This document shows positions 1 to 8,777 of a stretch of DNA of 64,000 nt, piece by piece. The DNA is taken from contig CAWJBD010000001.1 of assembly GCA_963841045.1 (NCBI GenBank), positions 372,001-436,000 on the forward strand, read 5' to 3'. This DNA is from Aalborgiella sp963841045 (GTDB lineage: Bacteria; Pseudomonadota; Gammaproteobacteria; Burkholderiales; Burkholderiaceae_C). A program made the position numbers and the translations under genes. Every line of letters starts with the position of its first letter. Positions within the stretch are counted from its first letter, which is position 1. A model generated the notes under the pieces. It saw only the letters and a list, made by a program, of their open reading frames with translations. It made no database searches and was not told the DNA's origin.

Positions 1-483
1 ATCTATGGCGATGCGTTCGTCCAGAATTGGTTTTTTCAGCACCCAATCGGCCACATCTTTGCCCACGCCGGGGTGACCAATGCCGATGCGCAAGCGCCAG
101 TAATCACCAGTACCTAATTTGGCATGGATATCGCGCAAGCCATTGTGTCCAGCATGACCACCAGCAAACTTCACTTTCGCTTGTCCAGCTGGTACATCCA
201 ATTCATCATGCACGACCAAAATTTCATCCGGCGCAATTTTGAAAAATTTGGCCAAGCTGGCCACTGATTTGCCAGATAGATTCATGAACGTTTGCGGTTG
301 AAGCAACCAAACAGATTGCCCTTTAACCGTGGCTCGCCCCACCATGCCAAAGTGGCTTTTGTCCATGGACATGGGAGCATTGAGCTGTCGCGCCAATTCG
401 TCGATGAACCAAAAGCCCGCATTGTGGCGCGTGGCTGCATAGTCAGGGCCCGGATTGCCCAATCCGACAAATAGTTTAATCAT
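1..483 (-). CDS. pth: Peptidyl-tRNA hydrolase (partial, 3' end outside window)
   Basis: Hydrolyses the ester bond of peptidyl-tRNA released from stalled ribosomes, recycling tRNA in the cytoplasm. The ATG is at 483-481 and 161 codons are visible before the left edge; the family is usually about 190-200 residues. Visible family motifs are FVGLGNPGPDYAATRHNAGF at the N-terminus (with the conserved Asn and catalytic His), FMNLSGKSV, the VVHDELD segment with its conserved Asp, GGHAGHNGLRD and LRIGIGHPG. It lies 25 bp downstream of the TlpA-like gene on the same strand, so the two are probably co-transcribed. In many Burkholderiales pth follows rplY; here rplY is about 29 kb away. Identification is firm; only the C-terminus is unseen. 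Confidence 0.95.
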   Translation of the reverse strand, partial: MIKLFVGLGNPGPDYAATRHNAGFWFIDELARQLNAPMSMDKSHFGMVGRATVKGQSVWLLQPQTFMNLSGKSVASLAKFFKIAPDEILVVHDELDVPAGQAKVKFAGGHAGHNGLRDIHAKLGTGDYWRLRIGIGHPGVGKDVADWVLKKPILDERIAID

Positions 484-508
484 TCGGGTTGATATCAGCT
501 AAAGAGGA

Positions 509-1003
509 TTAAGAAACCAAGAGTTTTTCAATCAAGGCATGCAGCTCCGCAAAATTGGGCTCGCCCACATAACGCTTCACGATTTGCCCTTGTTTGTCCA
601 CCAAGTAGGTGGTGGGTGTGAGTTTCACATCACCCCAAGCCTTGGCCACAGCACCTGTGTTGTCTATGGCTACCTTGAATGGCAGATCACGCGTTTTGGC
701 AAAATGCACCACATAGGCTGGGGTGTCATAGTCCATCGCCACGGCCATTGTTTCGTAGCCCTTGGCTTTGTATTTTTGATGTGTTTCGACCAATTTGGGC
801 ATTTCAGCGATACAGGTTACGCAACTGGTTGCCCAAAAATTCACCAAGGTTACTTTGCCCTTGAAGTCAGCCGTGTACTGTTTGCTGCCATCGAGCAACA
901 CAAACGTTGATTCAGGCGCAGGCTCTTTGCCTGCCGTCAAGAACACGGTGGCACTGATGGCTAAAACGGCAATGCCAATGGCGGCAGTCAGGTATTTCTT
1001 CAT
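509..1003 (-). CDS. TlpA-like thioredoxin-fold protein, membrane-anchored or periplasmic
   Basis: A 164-residue protein with one hydrophobic N-terminal segment (about residues 4-22) followed by a thioredoxin/AhpC-TSA fold. The redox motif is WATSCVTC (CxxC), followed by PKLVETHQKY and the cis-Pro region LTPTTYLVDKQG, as in TlpA/ResA proteins. Such proteins act as periplasmic thiol reductants, for example in cytochrome c or copper-centre maturation, or sometimes in redox defence. The partner cannot be told from the sequence. An upstream in-frame ATG at 1060 would add 19 residues unlike a signal peptide, so the ATG at 1003 directly before the hydrophobic segment is preferred. pth follows on the same strand. 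Confidence 0.85.
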   Translation of the reverse strand: MKKYLTAAIGIAVLAISATVFLTAGKEPAPESTFVLLDGSKQYTADFKGKVTLVNFWATSCVTCIAEMPKLVETHQKYKAKGYETMAVAMDYDTPAYVVHFAKTRDLPFKVAIDNTGAVAKAWGDVKLTPTTYLVDKQGQIVKRYVGEPNFAELHALIEKLLVS

Positions 1004-1097
1004 GCGTTTATTTTCGCAGAGATTGCGGGCTGATGCACAAATCACCCAAGTAGGTCTCAATCAGGCAAAACCCACAGCAAACGCCTTTTTTCTATCA

Positions 1098-1126
1098 TGC
1101 ATAACCTTATGCAAATAATGCATAAA
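1098..1126. promoter_or_regulatory. Candidate operator: TGCATAA palindrome plus adjacent half-site
   Basis: A perfect inverted repeat TGCATAA-CC-TTATGCA (1098-1113) is followed four bases later by another TGCATAA-like half-site (TAATGCATAAA, 1117-1126). It lies in the 201-bp gap between the divergent TlpA-like gene and pckG, about 80-105 bp before the pckG start. A TTGACA hexamer follows at 1138-1143, but no well-spaced -10 box was found. The symmetry suggests binding of a dimeric regulator; its identity is unknown. Confidence 0.35.
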
Positions 1127-1204
1127 TTTCCCTGTGATTGACAGATAACGCGCGGTTTGGCTCCATAGAATCAATCCAATTTTTTTAAACTTTGGAGTAA
1201 TCTG

Positions 1205-3088
1205 ATGACTGCACCCGCCTTGAACGCACCTGCGTATGTGAAGAATGCCAAGTTGATCGCTTGGGTGGCCGAAATGGCCGCATTGACCAAACCCAAAGAC
1301 ATCTATTGGTGCGATGGCACTGAAGAAGAATACCAACGTCTGTGCCAACAATTGGTCGATGCCGGCACTTTCAAAAAGCTCAACCCTGCCAAGCGCCCCA
1401 ACAGCTTCTTAGCTTGCTCAGACCCATCTGACGTGGCCCGCGTGGAAGACCGCACCTACATTTGCAGCGAGAAAAAAGAAAACGCAGGCCCTACCAACAA
1501 TTGGATGGCACCTGCAGACATGCGTCAATTGTTGCAAACCGGCAAAGACGGCCAAAAAGCTTTGTTCGATGGCTGTATGGCAGGCCGCACCATGTATGTG
1601 GTGCCATTCTCTATGGGCCCATTGGGCAGCCCGATTGCCCACATTGGCATTGAATTGTCTGACAGCGCCTATGTGGCCGTGAACCAACGCATCATGACCC
1701 GCATGGGCAAAGCCGTGTACGACGTGCTGGGTGCTGATGGTGCTTTTGTGCCTTGCATGCACACCGTGGGCGCGCCTTTGGCTGCTGGACAAGCCGATGT
1801 GAAATGGCCTTGCAACACCACCAAATACATTGTTCACTACCCAGAAACCCGTGAAATCTGGAGCTATGGCTCTGGCTACGGTGGCAACGCTTTGTTGGGC
1901 AAAAAATGCTTTGCATTGCGCATTGCATCCAATATGGGCCGCGACCAAGGTTGGTTGGCCGAGCACATGTTGATTTTGGGCGTGACCAATCCACAAGGTA
2001 AAAAATACCACATCGCAGCTGCTTTCCCATCTGCTTGCGGCAAAACCAATTTCTCTATGCTGGTTCCGCCTGCAGGTTTTGAAGGCTGGAAAGTCACCAC
2101 CATCGGCGACGACATTGCTTGGATCAAACCACATGCCGATGGCAAGATGTACGCCATCAACCCCGAAGCAGGTTATTTTGGTGTCGCGCCTGGTACCAAC
2201 ATGCATACCAACCCCAATTGCATGCGCTCGCTCGATAAAAACGTCATTTTCACCAACGTGGCACTGACTGACGATGGCGATGTATGGTGGGAAGGCATGG
2301 AAAAAGACACTGGCAAAATCCCAGACCATTTGATTGACTGGCAAGGCAAAGACTGGACACCGCAAATCGCCAAAGAAACAGGCGCAAAGGCTGCGCACCC
2401 CAATTCACGTTTCACCGTGTCCGCCATCAACAACCCCGCTTTAGATCCTGAGTGGGACAACCCCAACGGCGTGGCGATTGATGCCTTCATGTTCGGTGGC
2501 CGTCGTTCCACCACCGTGCCTTTGGTTACCGAAGCACGCAGCTGGATGGAAGGCGTCTACATGGCAGCCACCATGGGCTCTGAAACCACAGCAGCAGCGG
2601 TCGGTCAAATGGGTGTGGTGCGCCGCGACCCGTTTGCCATGTTGCCATTCTGCGGCTACAACATGAGCGACTACTTCAAGCACTGGCTGGACATGGAGCA
2701 CAAATTAGAAGAGTCTGGCCATACCTTGCCCAACATCTACTGCGTCAACTGGTTCCGCAAAGGCGCAGATGGCAAATTCGTTTGGCCCGGTTACGGTGAA
2801 AACATGCGCGTCATGAAATGGATGATTGACCGCATCGAAGGCAAAGCCACACAGTCACCACAAGCGCAAGAAAATATTTTTGGCTTAAGCCCCAACTACA
2901 AAGATTTGAACTGGTCTGGTTTGGCATTCAGCCAAGACGAATTCAACACCGTTACCAGCATTGACAAAGCGGCTTGGACCGATGAGTTGAAACTGCACGA
3001 CGAGTTGTTCACTCAACTGGCCTACCACTTGCCTGCCGAGTTGTCACAAACCAAAGCGCAACTGCAAGCGCGTGTGGCTGCGCTGTAA
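1205..3088 (+). CDS. pckG: Phosphoenolpyruvate carboxykinase (GTP)
   Basis: A 627-residue cytosolic enzyme converting oxaloacetate and GTP to phosphoenolpyruvate, CO2 and GDP, the entry to gluconeogenesis. Length is normal for the GTP-dependent family. The hallmark P-loop FPSACGKTN (kinase-1a) is present with the active-site Cys, as are the guanine-site and metal-binding regions (GDDIAWIKPH, NPEAGYFGVAPGTN) and the FGGRRSTTVPLV segment. A TTGGAG ribosome site lies 7 bp before the ATG. The gene stands alone and ends convergently against phhA with a dispersed repeat between. The presence of glcB elsewhere in the window fits a gluconeogenic, organic-acid-using lifestyle. Confidence 0.97.
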   Translation: MTAPALNAPAYVKNAKLIAWVAEMAALTKPKDIYWCDGTEEEYQRLCQQLVDAGTFKKLNPAKRPNSFLACSDPSDVARVEDRTYICSEKKENAGPTNNWMAPADMRQLLQTGKDGQKALFDGCMAGRTMYVVPFSMGPLGSPIAHIGIELSDSAYVAVNQRIMTRMGKAVYDVLGADGAFVPCMHTVGAPLAAGQADVKWPCNTTKYIVHYPETREIWSYGSGYGGNALLGKKCFALRIASNMGRDQGWLAEHMLILGVTNPQGKKYHIAAAFPSACGKTNFSMLVPPAGFEGWKVTTIGDDIAWIKPHADGKMYAINPEAGYFGVAPGTNMHTNPNCMRSLDKNVIFTNVALTDDGDVWWEGMEKDTGKIPDHLIDWQGKDWTPQIAKETGAKAAHPNSRFTVSAINNPALDPEWDNPNGVAIDAFMFGGRRSTTVPLVTEARSWMEGVYMAATMGSETTAAAVGQMGVVRRDPFAMLPFCGYNMSDYFKHWLDMEHKLEESGHTLPNIYCVNWFRKGADGKFVWPGYGENMRVMKWMIDRIEGKATQSPQAQENIFGLSPNYKDLNWSGLAFSQDEFNTVTSIDKAAWTDELKLHDELFTQLAYHLPAELSQTKAQLQARVAAL

Positions 3089-3123
3089 AGCAAAGGTCAT
3101 ATAAGACGCTGGCAGAGGCAATT

Positions 3124-3187
3124 ATTTATATAATATTGACCTTTAGCCAGCGTATTTATTGCCTGTATTGCTATTGTATTTATAGCA
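3124..3187 (-). repeat. Dispersed TGCTAT/ATAGCA element, copy 1
   Basis: Reverse-orientation copy between the convergent ends of pckG and phhA. On the minus strand it reads TGCTAT, spacer, ATAGCA, then AGGCAATAAATACGCTGGCT and an A/T-rich tail. It matches the family over its whole length. Confidence 0.85.
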
Positions 3188-3188
3188 T

Positions 3189-4028
3189 TTAGCGCGTTTT
3201 TGCGTGATAGCTGCCTGTTCCTCGACTGAATAATTCATCCTGCGCCAATAGCTGGCCAGGCGGGATATCGGGCTTGTCTTCAATCTGCGCATAAAGCGGT
3301 GCAAAATCAATTTTGGCCAGAGCTAGCAAGTCATCCAAACTCTGAATGACAAAATAGGTTTCCTGAAAATCGTCAATGCGGTAATCGGTTTGCATCACGC
3401 GCTGCAAGTCAAAAGCCACGCGATTGGGCGATGCATCATCCAAGGCGAAGAGGCTTTCAGAATGCGATGAGGCAATGCCAGCCCCATAAATTCGCAAACC
3501 GTCTGCCTGCTTGACCAAACCAAACTCCACGGTGTACCAATACACCCGCGCTAAATTTGTGAGTTTGCCCAGCTTTTGCGCCCGCAAGCCGCCCACGCCA
3601 TAGGCTTGGATAAAGTCGGCTAAGGCGGGGTTCATCAGCATGGGCACGTGGCCAAAGACGTCGTGAAATACATCGGGCTCTTCAAGGTAGTCCAGTTCAT
3701 CTGGTTTGCGGATGAACTGCCCTGCTGGGAAACGCCGGTTTGCCAAGTGCTCAAAAAAAACATCATCTGGCACCAAGCCAGGTACGGCGACGACCTGCCA
3801 ACCAGTGCGTGGCAGCAACACCTCGTTCAATTGGTGGAAGTCTGGAATTTCGTCTGCGCCCATGGGCAAGTCACGCATGCCCTGCACAAATTCGTCGCAA
3901 GCGCGACCCGGCAGCAGCTTGGTTTGTCGCTCAAACAACGTTTTCCACGTTGCGTGATCAGCGGCGCTGTAGTTGCTCCAGCCTTGGTCAATCGTCCAGT
4001 CTGGGCGGGTGACTTGAGTGGCTTTCAT
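3189..4028 (-). CDS. phhA: Phenylalanine 4-monooxygenase
   Basis: A 279-residue pterin- and iron-dependent enzyme hydroxylating phenylalanine to tyrosine. The size fits the compact single-domain bacterial form that lacks the regulatory ACT domain of the animal enzyme. Iron-site residues are visible in FHDVFGHVPML (two His) followed by a conserved Glu in the WYTVEFGLV segment. The start overlaps the stop of the upstream pterin dehydratase gene by four bases (ATGA), so the two are translationally coupled: the dehydratase regenerates the cofactor used here. The operon reads phhB-phhA, the reverse of the Pseudomonas order. Confidence 0.96.
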   Translation of the reverse strand: MKATQVTRPDWTIDQGWSNYSAADHATWKTLFERQTKLLPGRACDEFVQGMRDLPMGADEIPDFHQLNEVLLPRTGWQVVAVPGLVPDDVFFEHLANRRFPAGQFIRKPDELDYLEEPDVFHDVFGHVPMLMNPALADFIQAYGVGGLRAQKLGKLTNLARVYWYTVEFGLVKQADGLRIYGAGIASSHSESLFALDDASPNRVAFDLQRVMQTDYRIDDFQETYFVIQSLDDLLALAKIDFAPLYAQIEDKPDIPPGQLLAQDELFSRGTGSYHAKTR

Positions 4029-4330
4029 GGCGCATGAAAGTTGGCAAAAGCGGCGTCAGCATAGTGCGCCATGTCAATATCCTGCTGCGACAAGCCATTC
4101 ACATCATGCGTTGTCAACGTGATGGTGACACGGCTGTATACATTGAACCACTCGGGGTGGTGGTTGCGCTTTTCTGATTGAATGGCAATTTGTGTCATGA
4201 AGGCAAACGCTTGCGCGAAATCTGCCAAGACAAATTCTCGGGTAATGGCACCGCGCACGTCGTCATGCTTCCAATTGGGCAGGGATGCAAGCGACTCTGT
4301 AGAGGATGTCTTGTTTAATTTTTCAAGCAT
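4025..4330 (-). CDS. phhB: 4a-hydroxytetrahydrobiopterin dehydratase
   Basis: A 101-residue protein recycling the 4a-carbinolamine pterin made by phenylalanine hydroxylase. Family motifs are visible in FAFMTQIAIQSEKRNHHPEW and VTITLTTHDVNGLSQQDI, the former carrying the catalytic His pair. The ATG at 4330 is preferred. An upstream in-frame ATG at 4366 would start inside a dispersed repeat and add residues (MRQSIRRLDAHF) encoded mostly by that repeat, absent from the family. No clear Shine-Dalgarno sequence is seen before 4330. It overlaps phhA by four bases. Confidence 0.93.
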   Translation of the reverse strand: MLEKLNKTSSTESLASLPNWKHDDVRGAITREFVLADFAQAFAFMTQIAIQSEKRNHHPEWFNVYSRVTITLTTHDVNGLSQQDIDMAHYADAAFANFHAP

Positions 4331-4333
4331 AAA

Positions 4334-4386
4334 ATGTGCATCTAGACGGCGTATTGATTGCCTCAATTGCTATTAAAATCATAGCA
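4334..4386 (-). repeat. Dispersed TGCTAT/ATAGCA element, copy 2
   Basis: Reverse-orientation copy directly upstream of phhB, ending 3 bp before the preferred ATG. Minus strand: TGCTAT, 7-base loop, ATAGCA, then GAGGCAATCAATACGCCGTC. It replaces the normal 5' untranslated region and may supply or block the ribosome site. Confidence 0.85.
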
Positions 4387-4432
4387 TTCATGCGTCTTTG
4401 CGTATTGAGTAGTGCCAAACGCTTCGATTCGA

Positions 4433-5425
4433 CTAATTAATCTTGATGCCTGCTGACTTGATCAGCGCACCGTATTTAGTGTGTTCCGCTTGCACAAATT
4501 TGGCAAATTCAGCGGGACTTAAACGCTCTGGGGTGAAACCCATTTTGCTGAATTTATCTTTGTTTTCAGCTGCGTTCATGGTGTCTGCAAACGCGTTGGC
4601 GTATTTTTGAACATCCGCATCGCTCAGGTGGCTGGGTGCAAAAATGCCAAACCAGGTTGATACATCAAAGCCTTTAATGGTATCGTTGAGGGGCGCAACG
4701 GCTGGCAAAGCTTCGCTGCGTTTTTGCGTGGTGACACCCAGTACCAATAATTTGCCAGCACGAATTTGTGGCAGTGCCGATGCCAAGTTATCAAACATCA
4801 CATCGACTTGACCCGACAACAAAGCCAACTGCGCCGGCCCAGCACCCGCATAAGGAATATGAACCATGCTGCTATGTGTGAGCGACTTCAACATTTCACC
4901 AGCAATGTGCCCAATGCTGCCATTGCCGCCAGAGCTGTAATCGAGCTTGCCCGGATTTTTCTTGATGTATGCCACCAAATCTGCTGTGCTGCGAATATTC
5001 AATTTGTTGGCACGTTCAACATTCATCACCAACACATTGGGGATTTGCGCCACCAAGGTAACTGGTTTGAAGTCTTTGATTGGGTCAAACGGGTAATTGG
5101 GCATCAACCACGGGTTGGCAGCGTGGGTGGCGATAGCACCCATCAGCAACTGTTGGCTGCCTGCTGCTGACTTGGCAACTTGGTTGGCACCGATGGTGCC
5201 ACCCGCGCCAGGTTTGTTTTCAACCACGACTGTTGTGTCCAACTTGCTGCGTGCGCCTTCAGCCAATATGCGGGCTGAAATATCCAATGGACCACCTGCG
5301 GGGTAAGGCACAACAATGGTGATGGGCTTGTTTTGCGCCACAACCAGCGTGGGCACCGAGACGAGTGCACTGGCCAATAAAGCCGGTAAGAATGACAGCG
5401 AGAGTGTGAGTTGACGACGGTTCAT
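4433..5425 (-). CDS. Bug family (TctC-like) periplasmic binding protein
   Basis: A 330-residue extracytoplasmic solute receptor. It begins with a Sec signal peptide (MNRRQLTLSLSFLPALLASA, cleavage near VVAQ) and continues with the Bug signature PITIVVPYPAGGPLDISARI, then ENKPGAGGTIGANQVAKS and IPYAGAGPAQLALLSGQVDV. Bug proteins bind carboxylates and similar small acids, sometimes with TctAB membrane partners and often as orphans that feed signalling systems. No TctAB genes lie nearby, so this is an orphan receptor; the ligand cannot be read from sequence. Burkholderiales genomes typically carry many Bug paralogues. Confidence 0.93.
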   Translation of the reverse strand: MNRRQLTLSLSFLPALLASALVSVPTLVVAQNKPITIVVPYPAGGPLDISARILAEGARSKLDTTVVVENKPGAGGTIGANQVAKSAAGSQQLLMGAIATHAANPWLMPNYPFDPIKDFKPVTLVAQIPNVLVMNVERANKLNIRSTADLVAYIKKNPGKLDYSSGGNGSIGHIAGEMLKSLTHSSMVHIPYAGAGPAQLALLSGQVDVMFDNLASALPQIRAGKLLVLGVTTQKRSEALPAVAPLNDTIKGFDVSTWFGIFAPSHLSDADVQKYANAFADTMNAAENKDKFSKMGFTPERLSPAEFAKFVQAEHTKYGALIKSAGIKIN

Positions 5426-5515
5426 GTGGGTGTCTTTCTAAAAAATTGCTGAATAAGTGATGATAAACGCACAAAAATTTAAGTTTCCACCTCTAAATCA
5501 GCTATTTTTGCTGCA

Positions 5516-6172
5516 TTGCAACAATTTATCGCTGGACTTCTTCGGGTTTACCCTTATATTGGAGGTGTGAAAAAAACCAAACACCTTGAGATTATCCCTA
5601 TACGCACTTTGAGCGCATGGCACAAAGGGCGTATTGCCGCACATTTGTTGGCTTTAGATGAAGGTGATCGCTATTTGCGTTTTGGCTACAAAGCCAGTGA
5701 TGCGCAAATTCAAAGTTACATCGATGGATTGGACTTTGAACGCGATGATTTTTACGGCATTTTTAACCGCAATTTAGATTTGCTGGCAATTGCACACATC
5801 GCTTTTTCACAAGGCCTTGATCAGCAACGCCATGCCGAATTTGGCGTGTCGGTGAACAAAGCCGCGCGTCACCGTGGCTATGGGTCACGCTTGTTTCAAC
5901 GTGCCGCTTTGCGCGCACGCAATGAGGGTGTCGCCATCATGCACATCAATGCCTTGAGTCAAAATTCGGCCATGATAAAAATTGCGCGCAAAGCTGGTGC
6001 ATTGGTCGAAAACCATGGTTCAGACTCGGAAGCCCATTTGAAATTACCCCATGCAACCTTGTCCTCTCGGCTGTCTGAGATGTTGGAAAGCCACATGGCG
6101 CAGATTGACTACGGCATCAAATTTCACGCGAAAAATGCGCAAAAATTTTGGTCAGTTTTGAACGGTCACTGA
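5516..6172 (+). CDS. GNAT family N-acetyltransferase
   Basis: Up to 218 residues. The acetyl-CoA site is visible as FGVSVNKAARHRGYGSRLFQ (motif A, with the Q/RxxGxG/A-type loop RHRGYG) followed by INALSQNSAMIKIARKAGAL, the family's C-terminal strand-helix. The substrate is unknown. The start is uncertain: the ATG at 5516 has no ribosome site, while a GGAGG at 5561-5565 sits only one base before an in-frame GTG at 5567. The first 17 residues have no obvious family equivalent. The gene is divergent from the Bug receptor gene and lies 58-75 bp ahead of corC on the same strand. Confidence 0.85.
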   Translation: MQQFIAGLLRVYPYIGGVKKTKHLEIIPIRTLSAWHKGRIAAHLLALDEGDRYLRFGYKASDAQIQSYIDGLDFERDDFYGIFNRNLDLLAIAHIAFSQGLDQQRHAEFGVSVNKAARHRGYGSRLFQRAALRARNEGVAIMHINALSQNSAMIKIARKAGALVENHGSDSEAHLKLPHATLSSRLSEMLESHMAQIDYGIKFHAKNAQKFWSVLNGH

Positions 6173-6247
6173 CTTCAGCTATCCTATAGGCTTCGCAACA
6201 ACTGCGCACAGCCTTGATGGCATTAAAAATTGTGTGCGCCACTGTCA

Positions 6248-7123
6248 GTGTCAGAACCGAGTCCCAAAAGTAAAACGATTGATAAAACAGCGACAACTGA
6301 ACGATCTTTGTTCAAAAAAATCGTTGAGTTTCTGAACCCAGGCCCTGATTCCAAAGATGAACTGATTGAGTCTTTGGCAGAAGCCGAGGACAACGACGTG
6401 ATAGGCGCGCAAAGCCGATCCATGCTGGAAGGCGTGATTCGCATGGCGGATATGACCGCAGGTGATGTGATGGTGTCCGTGTCGCGCATTGATTTGCTGA
6501 ACATTAATGCCGAAGCAGACGAGCTGATGCACCAAGTGATAGACACCGCGCACTCACGTTTCCCCGTTTACGAAGGGGAGAAAGACAACATCATCGGTAT
6601 ATTGATGGCGAAGGATTTGCTCAAATTGCAACGTGCGCCTGAGCTGAATATTCGCACACTTCTACGCCCACCTGTGTTTGTGCCAGAGACCAAAGGACTG
6701 AACGATTTGTTGCGCGAATTCAAAGGCAACCGCAACCATTTGGCGATTGTGATTGATGAGTTTGGCCGCATGGCCGGCCTTATCACCATTGAAGATGTGC
6801 TGGAAGAAATTGTGGGCGAGATTGAAGACGAATTTGACATTGACGACGACCAAGGGGATATTTTTGGTCTGGCCGATCAAACCTACCGTATCAGCGGCGA
6901 TACCGCGATTGAGCGCGTGAACGAAACTTTCAACGTTACCTTGCTTGAAACCGACTCTGACAACCAATTTGACACCATTGGTGGCTTGGTGGCACATGAA
7001 ATGGGGCATGTGCCCAAACGCGGCGAAAAAACCATTCTCAATGGTTTGAGTTTCACCGTGCTGCACACCAAAGGTGGTGCTGTAAAGTGGTTCAAAGTGA
7101 TGCCTGAACATTTGGCCAAATAG
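6248..7123 (+). CDS. corC: CorC/HlyC family CBS-domain protein
   Basis: A 292-residue cytoplasmic protein with two CBS domains (about residues 65-185, seen in MLEGVIRMADMTAGDVMVSV and VIDEFGRMAGLITIEDVLEE) and a C-terminal CorC/HlyC transporter-associated domain ending KVMPEHLAK. Members without the membrane DUF21 domain are described as magnesium/cobalt efflux factors, and in several proteobacteria sit next to lnt and ybeY. Here lnt follows 26 bp downstream. The GTG at 6248 (VSEPSPKSK) matches the usual N-terminus; a TTG at 6230 would add six residues. The long acidic stretch EEIVGEIEDEFDIDDDQGD is typical of the family. Confidence 0.92.
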   Translation: MSEPSPKSKTIDKTATTERSLFKKIVEFLNPGPDSKDELIESLAEAEDNDVIGAQSRSMLEGVIRMADMTAGDVMVSVSRIDLLNINAEADELMHQVIDTAHSRFPVYEGEKDNIIGILMAKDLLKLQRAPELNIRTLLRPPVFVPETKGLNDLLREFKGNRNHLAIVIDEFGRMAGLITIEDVLEEIVGEIEDEFDIDDDQGDIFGLADQTYRISGDTAIERVNETFNVTLLETDSDNQFDTIGGLVAHEMGHVPKRGEKTILNGLSFTVLHTKGGAVKWFKVMPEHLAK

Positions 7124-7149
7124 TTGAAGCACGCTGTCTATCGTTCACC

Positions 7150-8777
7150 ATGTTGCTGAAAAAATGGCTTTCTACAGGCATGCTCTTGCTTGCCGGCTAC
7201 CTGCAAGCAGTGAGTCTGGCTTGGCCTTTTCAGATTGGCATTGAACCACTGGGCATCGTACAAGGACAAGCACTGTGGTGCTTGCAAATACTGGCATTGG
7301 CCGTGTTGGCATATGCTTTGTTGCTGGCCAACTCTGTTAAGCAAGCGGCATGGCAGGCTTGGTTGTTCAGCACCGCTTGGATGGTGGGCAGCGTGTGGTG
7401 GTTGTACATTTCCATGCACACCTACGGCGGCTTGCCGGCAGGCTTGGCAGCCTTTGCAGTGCTGCTGTTGGCTGGCTGCTTGGCGCTCTTCTACACTTTG
7501 GTTTCAGTGCTTTTTAGGCATCTAGCCGGCGTCAATACTGCCTACACTGCTATTATTTTTGCAGCATGTTGGTTGTTTGCCGAATTGGCACGTGGCACCT
7601 GGCTCACTGGTTTGCCTTGGGGCGCGGTGGGCTATGCACATGTAGATGGTCCTTTGTCTGGGCTGGCAGCGTATTTGGGCGTGTATGGCATGAGCTTTGT
7701 TGCCGCGTTTTTTGCCATGCTCTTGGCACAGCTATTGAGCCCAACTATGGGGTAAGCCAAGCGGTAAGTCCTCGCCAACGCGCAAGAGTCTATTAAATCA
7801 AAGCGTGATTGTGACAATGCTCGTAGCTGCCACCTACCTGTATTCAAAAACCGAACCAAGTGCCACTTACGCACACAGCGCGCCCTTGCAAGTCACGCTG
7901 CTGCAAGGCAATATTCCGCAAAACGAAAAATTCATTGTGGGTACTGGCATGGCAACAGCGCTGTCCTGGTACCAAGCACAACTCTTAAAAACATCCAACA
8001 GATTGGTTGTCGCGCCTGAAACAGCTTTACCTTTGCGCATGGCACAGCTGGAACCGAATTACTGGAAAAGCATCACTGATCACTTCAACCAAGCGGGCAG
8101 TCAACAAGCGGCTTTGATCGGATTGGTAGGCAGTCGCTCTGATGGCTACACCAATGCGGTGGTGGGATTAAAACCCCAAGCCCAGGCCAATACAATCGCT
8201 GCTGCAAAGCAAACCCTACCAATACGACAAGGTGCACTTGGTGCCTTTTGGTGAATTTTTTCCACCCTTTGCGCAGTGGTTCATCAACTTGATGAACATC
8301 CCACTGGGTTCGTTTCAGCGCGGCAATGCAATGCAAGCACCATTTGAATGGCAGGGTGAACGACTGGGCTTGAACATATGTTATGAAGATTTATTTGGAG
8401 AAGAGCTGGCACAACGCTATGCCAAGCCAAACACTGGTCCAACCATTTTGGTCAATGTCAGCAACATTGCTTGGTTTGGCAACAGTGTCGCCATCGATCA
8501 GCATTTGAACATTGCCCGCATGCGCTCAATGGAGCTGGCCAAGCCCACCATTCGCGCCACCAACACAGGCGCTACAGCCATCATCGATGCACAAGGCAAG
8601 GTCACACAGTCTTTAGAGCGTCACACCCGTGGTGTGTTAGTGGGTGAAGTCAGTGGTAACACCAGCATCACTCCCTATGCTTGGGTGGTGTCGCGTTTTT
8701 GGTTGTGGCCTTGGTATTTGTTTGCAGTGATTGTGTTGGGTTTGGCTTGGCGACATAAATTGTCACGGCGCAACTGA
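7150..8777 (+). CDS. lnt: Apolipoprotein N-acyltransferase, broken by two +1 frameshifts
   Basis: An inner-membrane enzyme adding the third acyl chain to lipoproteins. The coding sequence lies in three frames: 7150 to about 7750, about 7751 to 8170, and about 8172 to 8777. Removing one G from GGGG at 7749-7752 and one A from AAAA at 8170-8173 gives one reading frame of about 541 codons, normal for Lnt. It then has N-terminal membrane helices, a nitrilase-like domain with catalytic APET (the VVAPETALPL segment), YDKVHLVPFGEFFP and NICYEDLFG (conserved Cys), a VNVSNIAWFG segment and a C-terminal helix. A dispersed repeat lies in frame at 7511-7566. The gene is essential in most Gram-negatives, so sequencing error is the likelier explanation for the shifts. 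Confidence 0.88.
7511..7566 (-). repeat. Dispersed element, copy 3, inside lnt
   Basis: Reverse-orientation copy within the lnt coding region. On the minus strand: TGCTGC, spacer, ATAGCA, TAGGCAGTATTGACGCCGGC, TAGATGCC. In the lnt frame it encodes LAGVNTAYTAI in a membrane segment. The element's TAG in this phase is changed to the sense codon TAC. Confidence 0.7.

Noticed and set aside
1418..2398. Long open frame antisense to pckG (326 codons)
   Set aside because: It is the mirror of a strongly codon-biased gene and matches no recognisable protein; the sense frame is a clear PEP carboxykinase.
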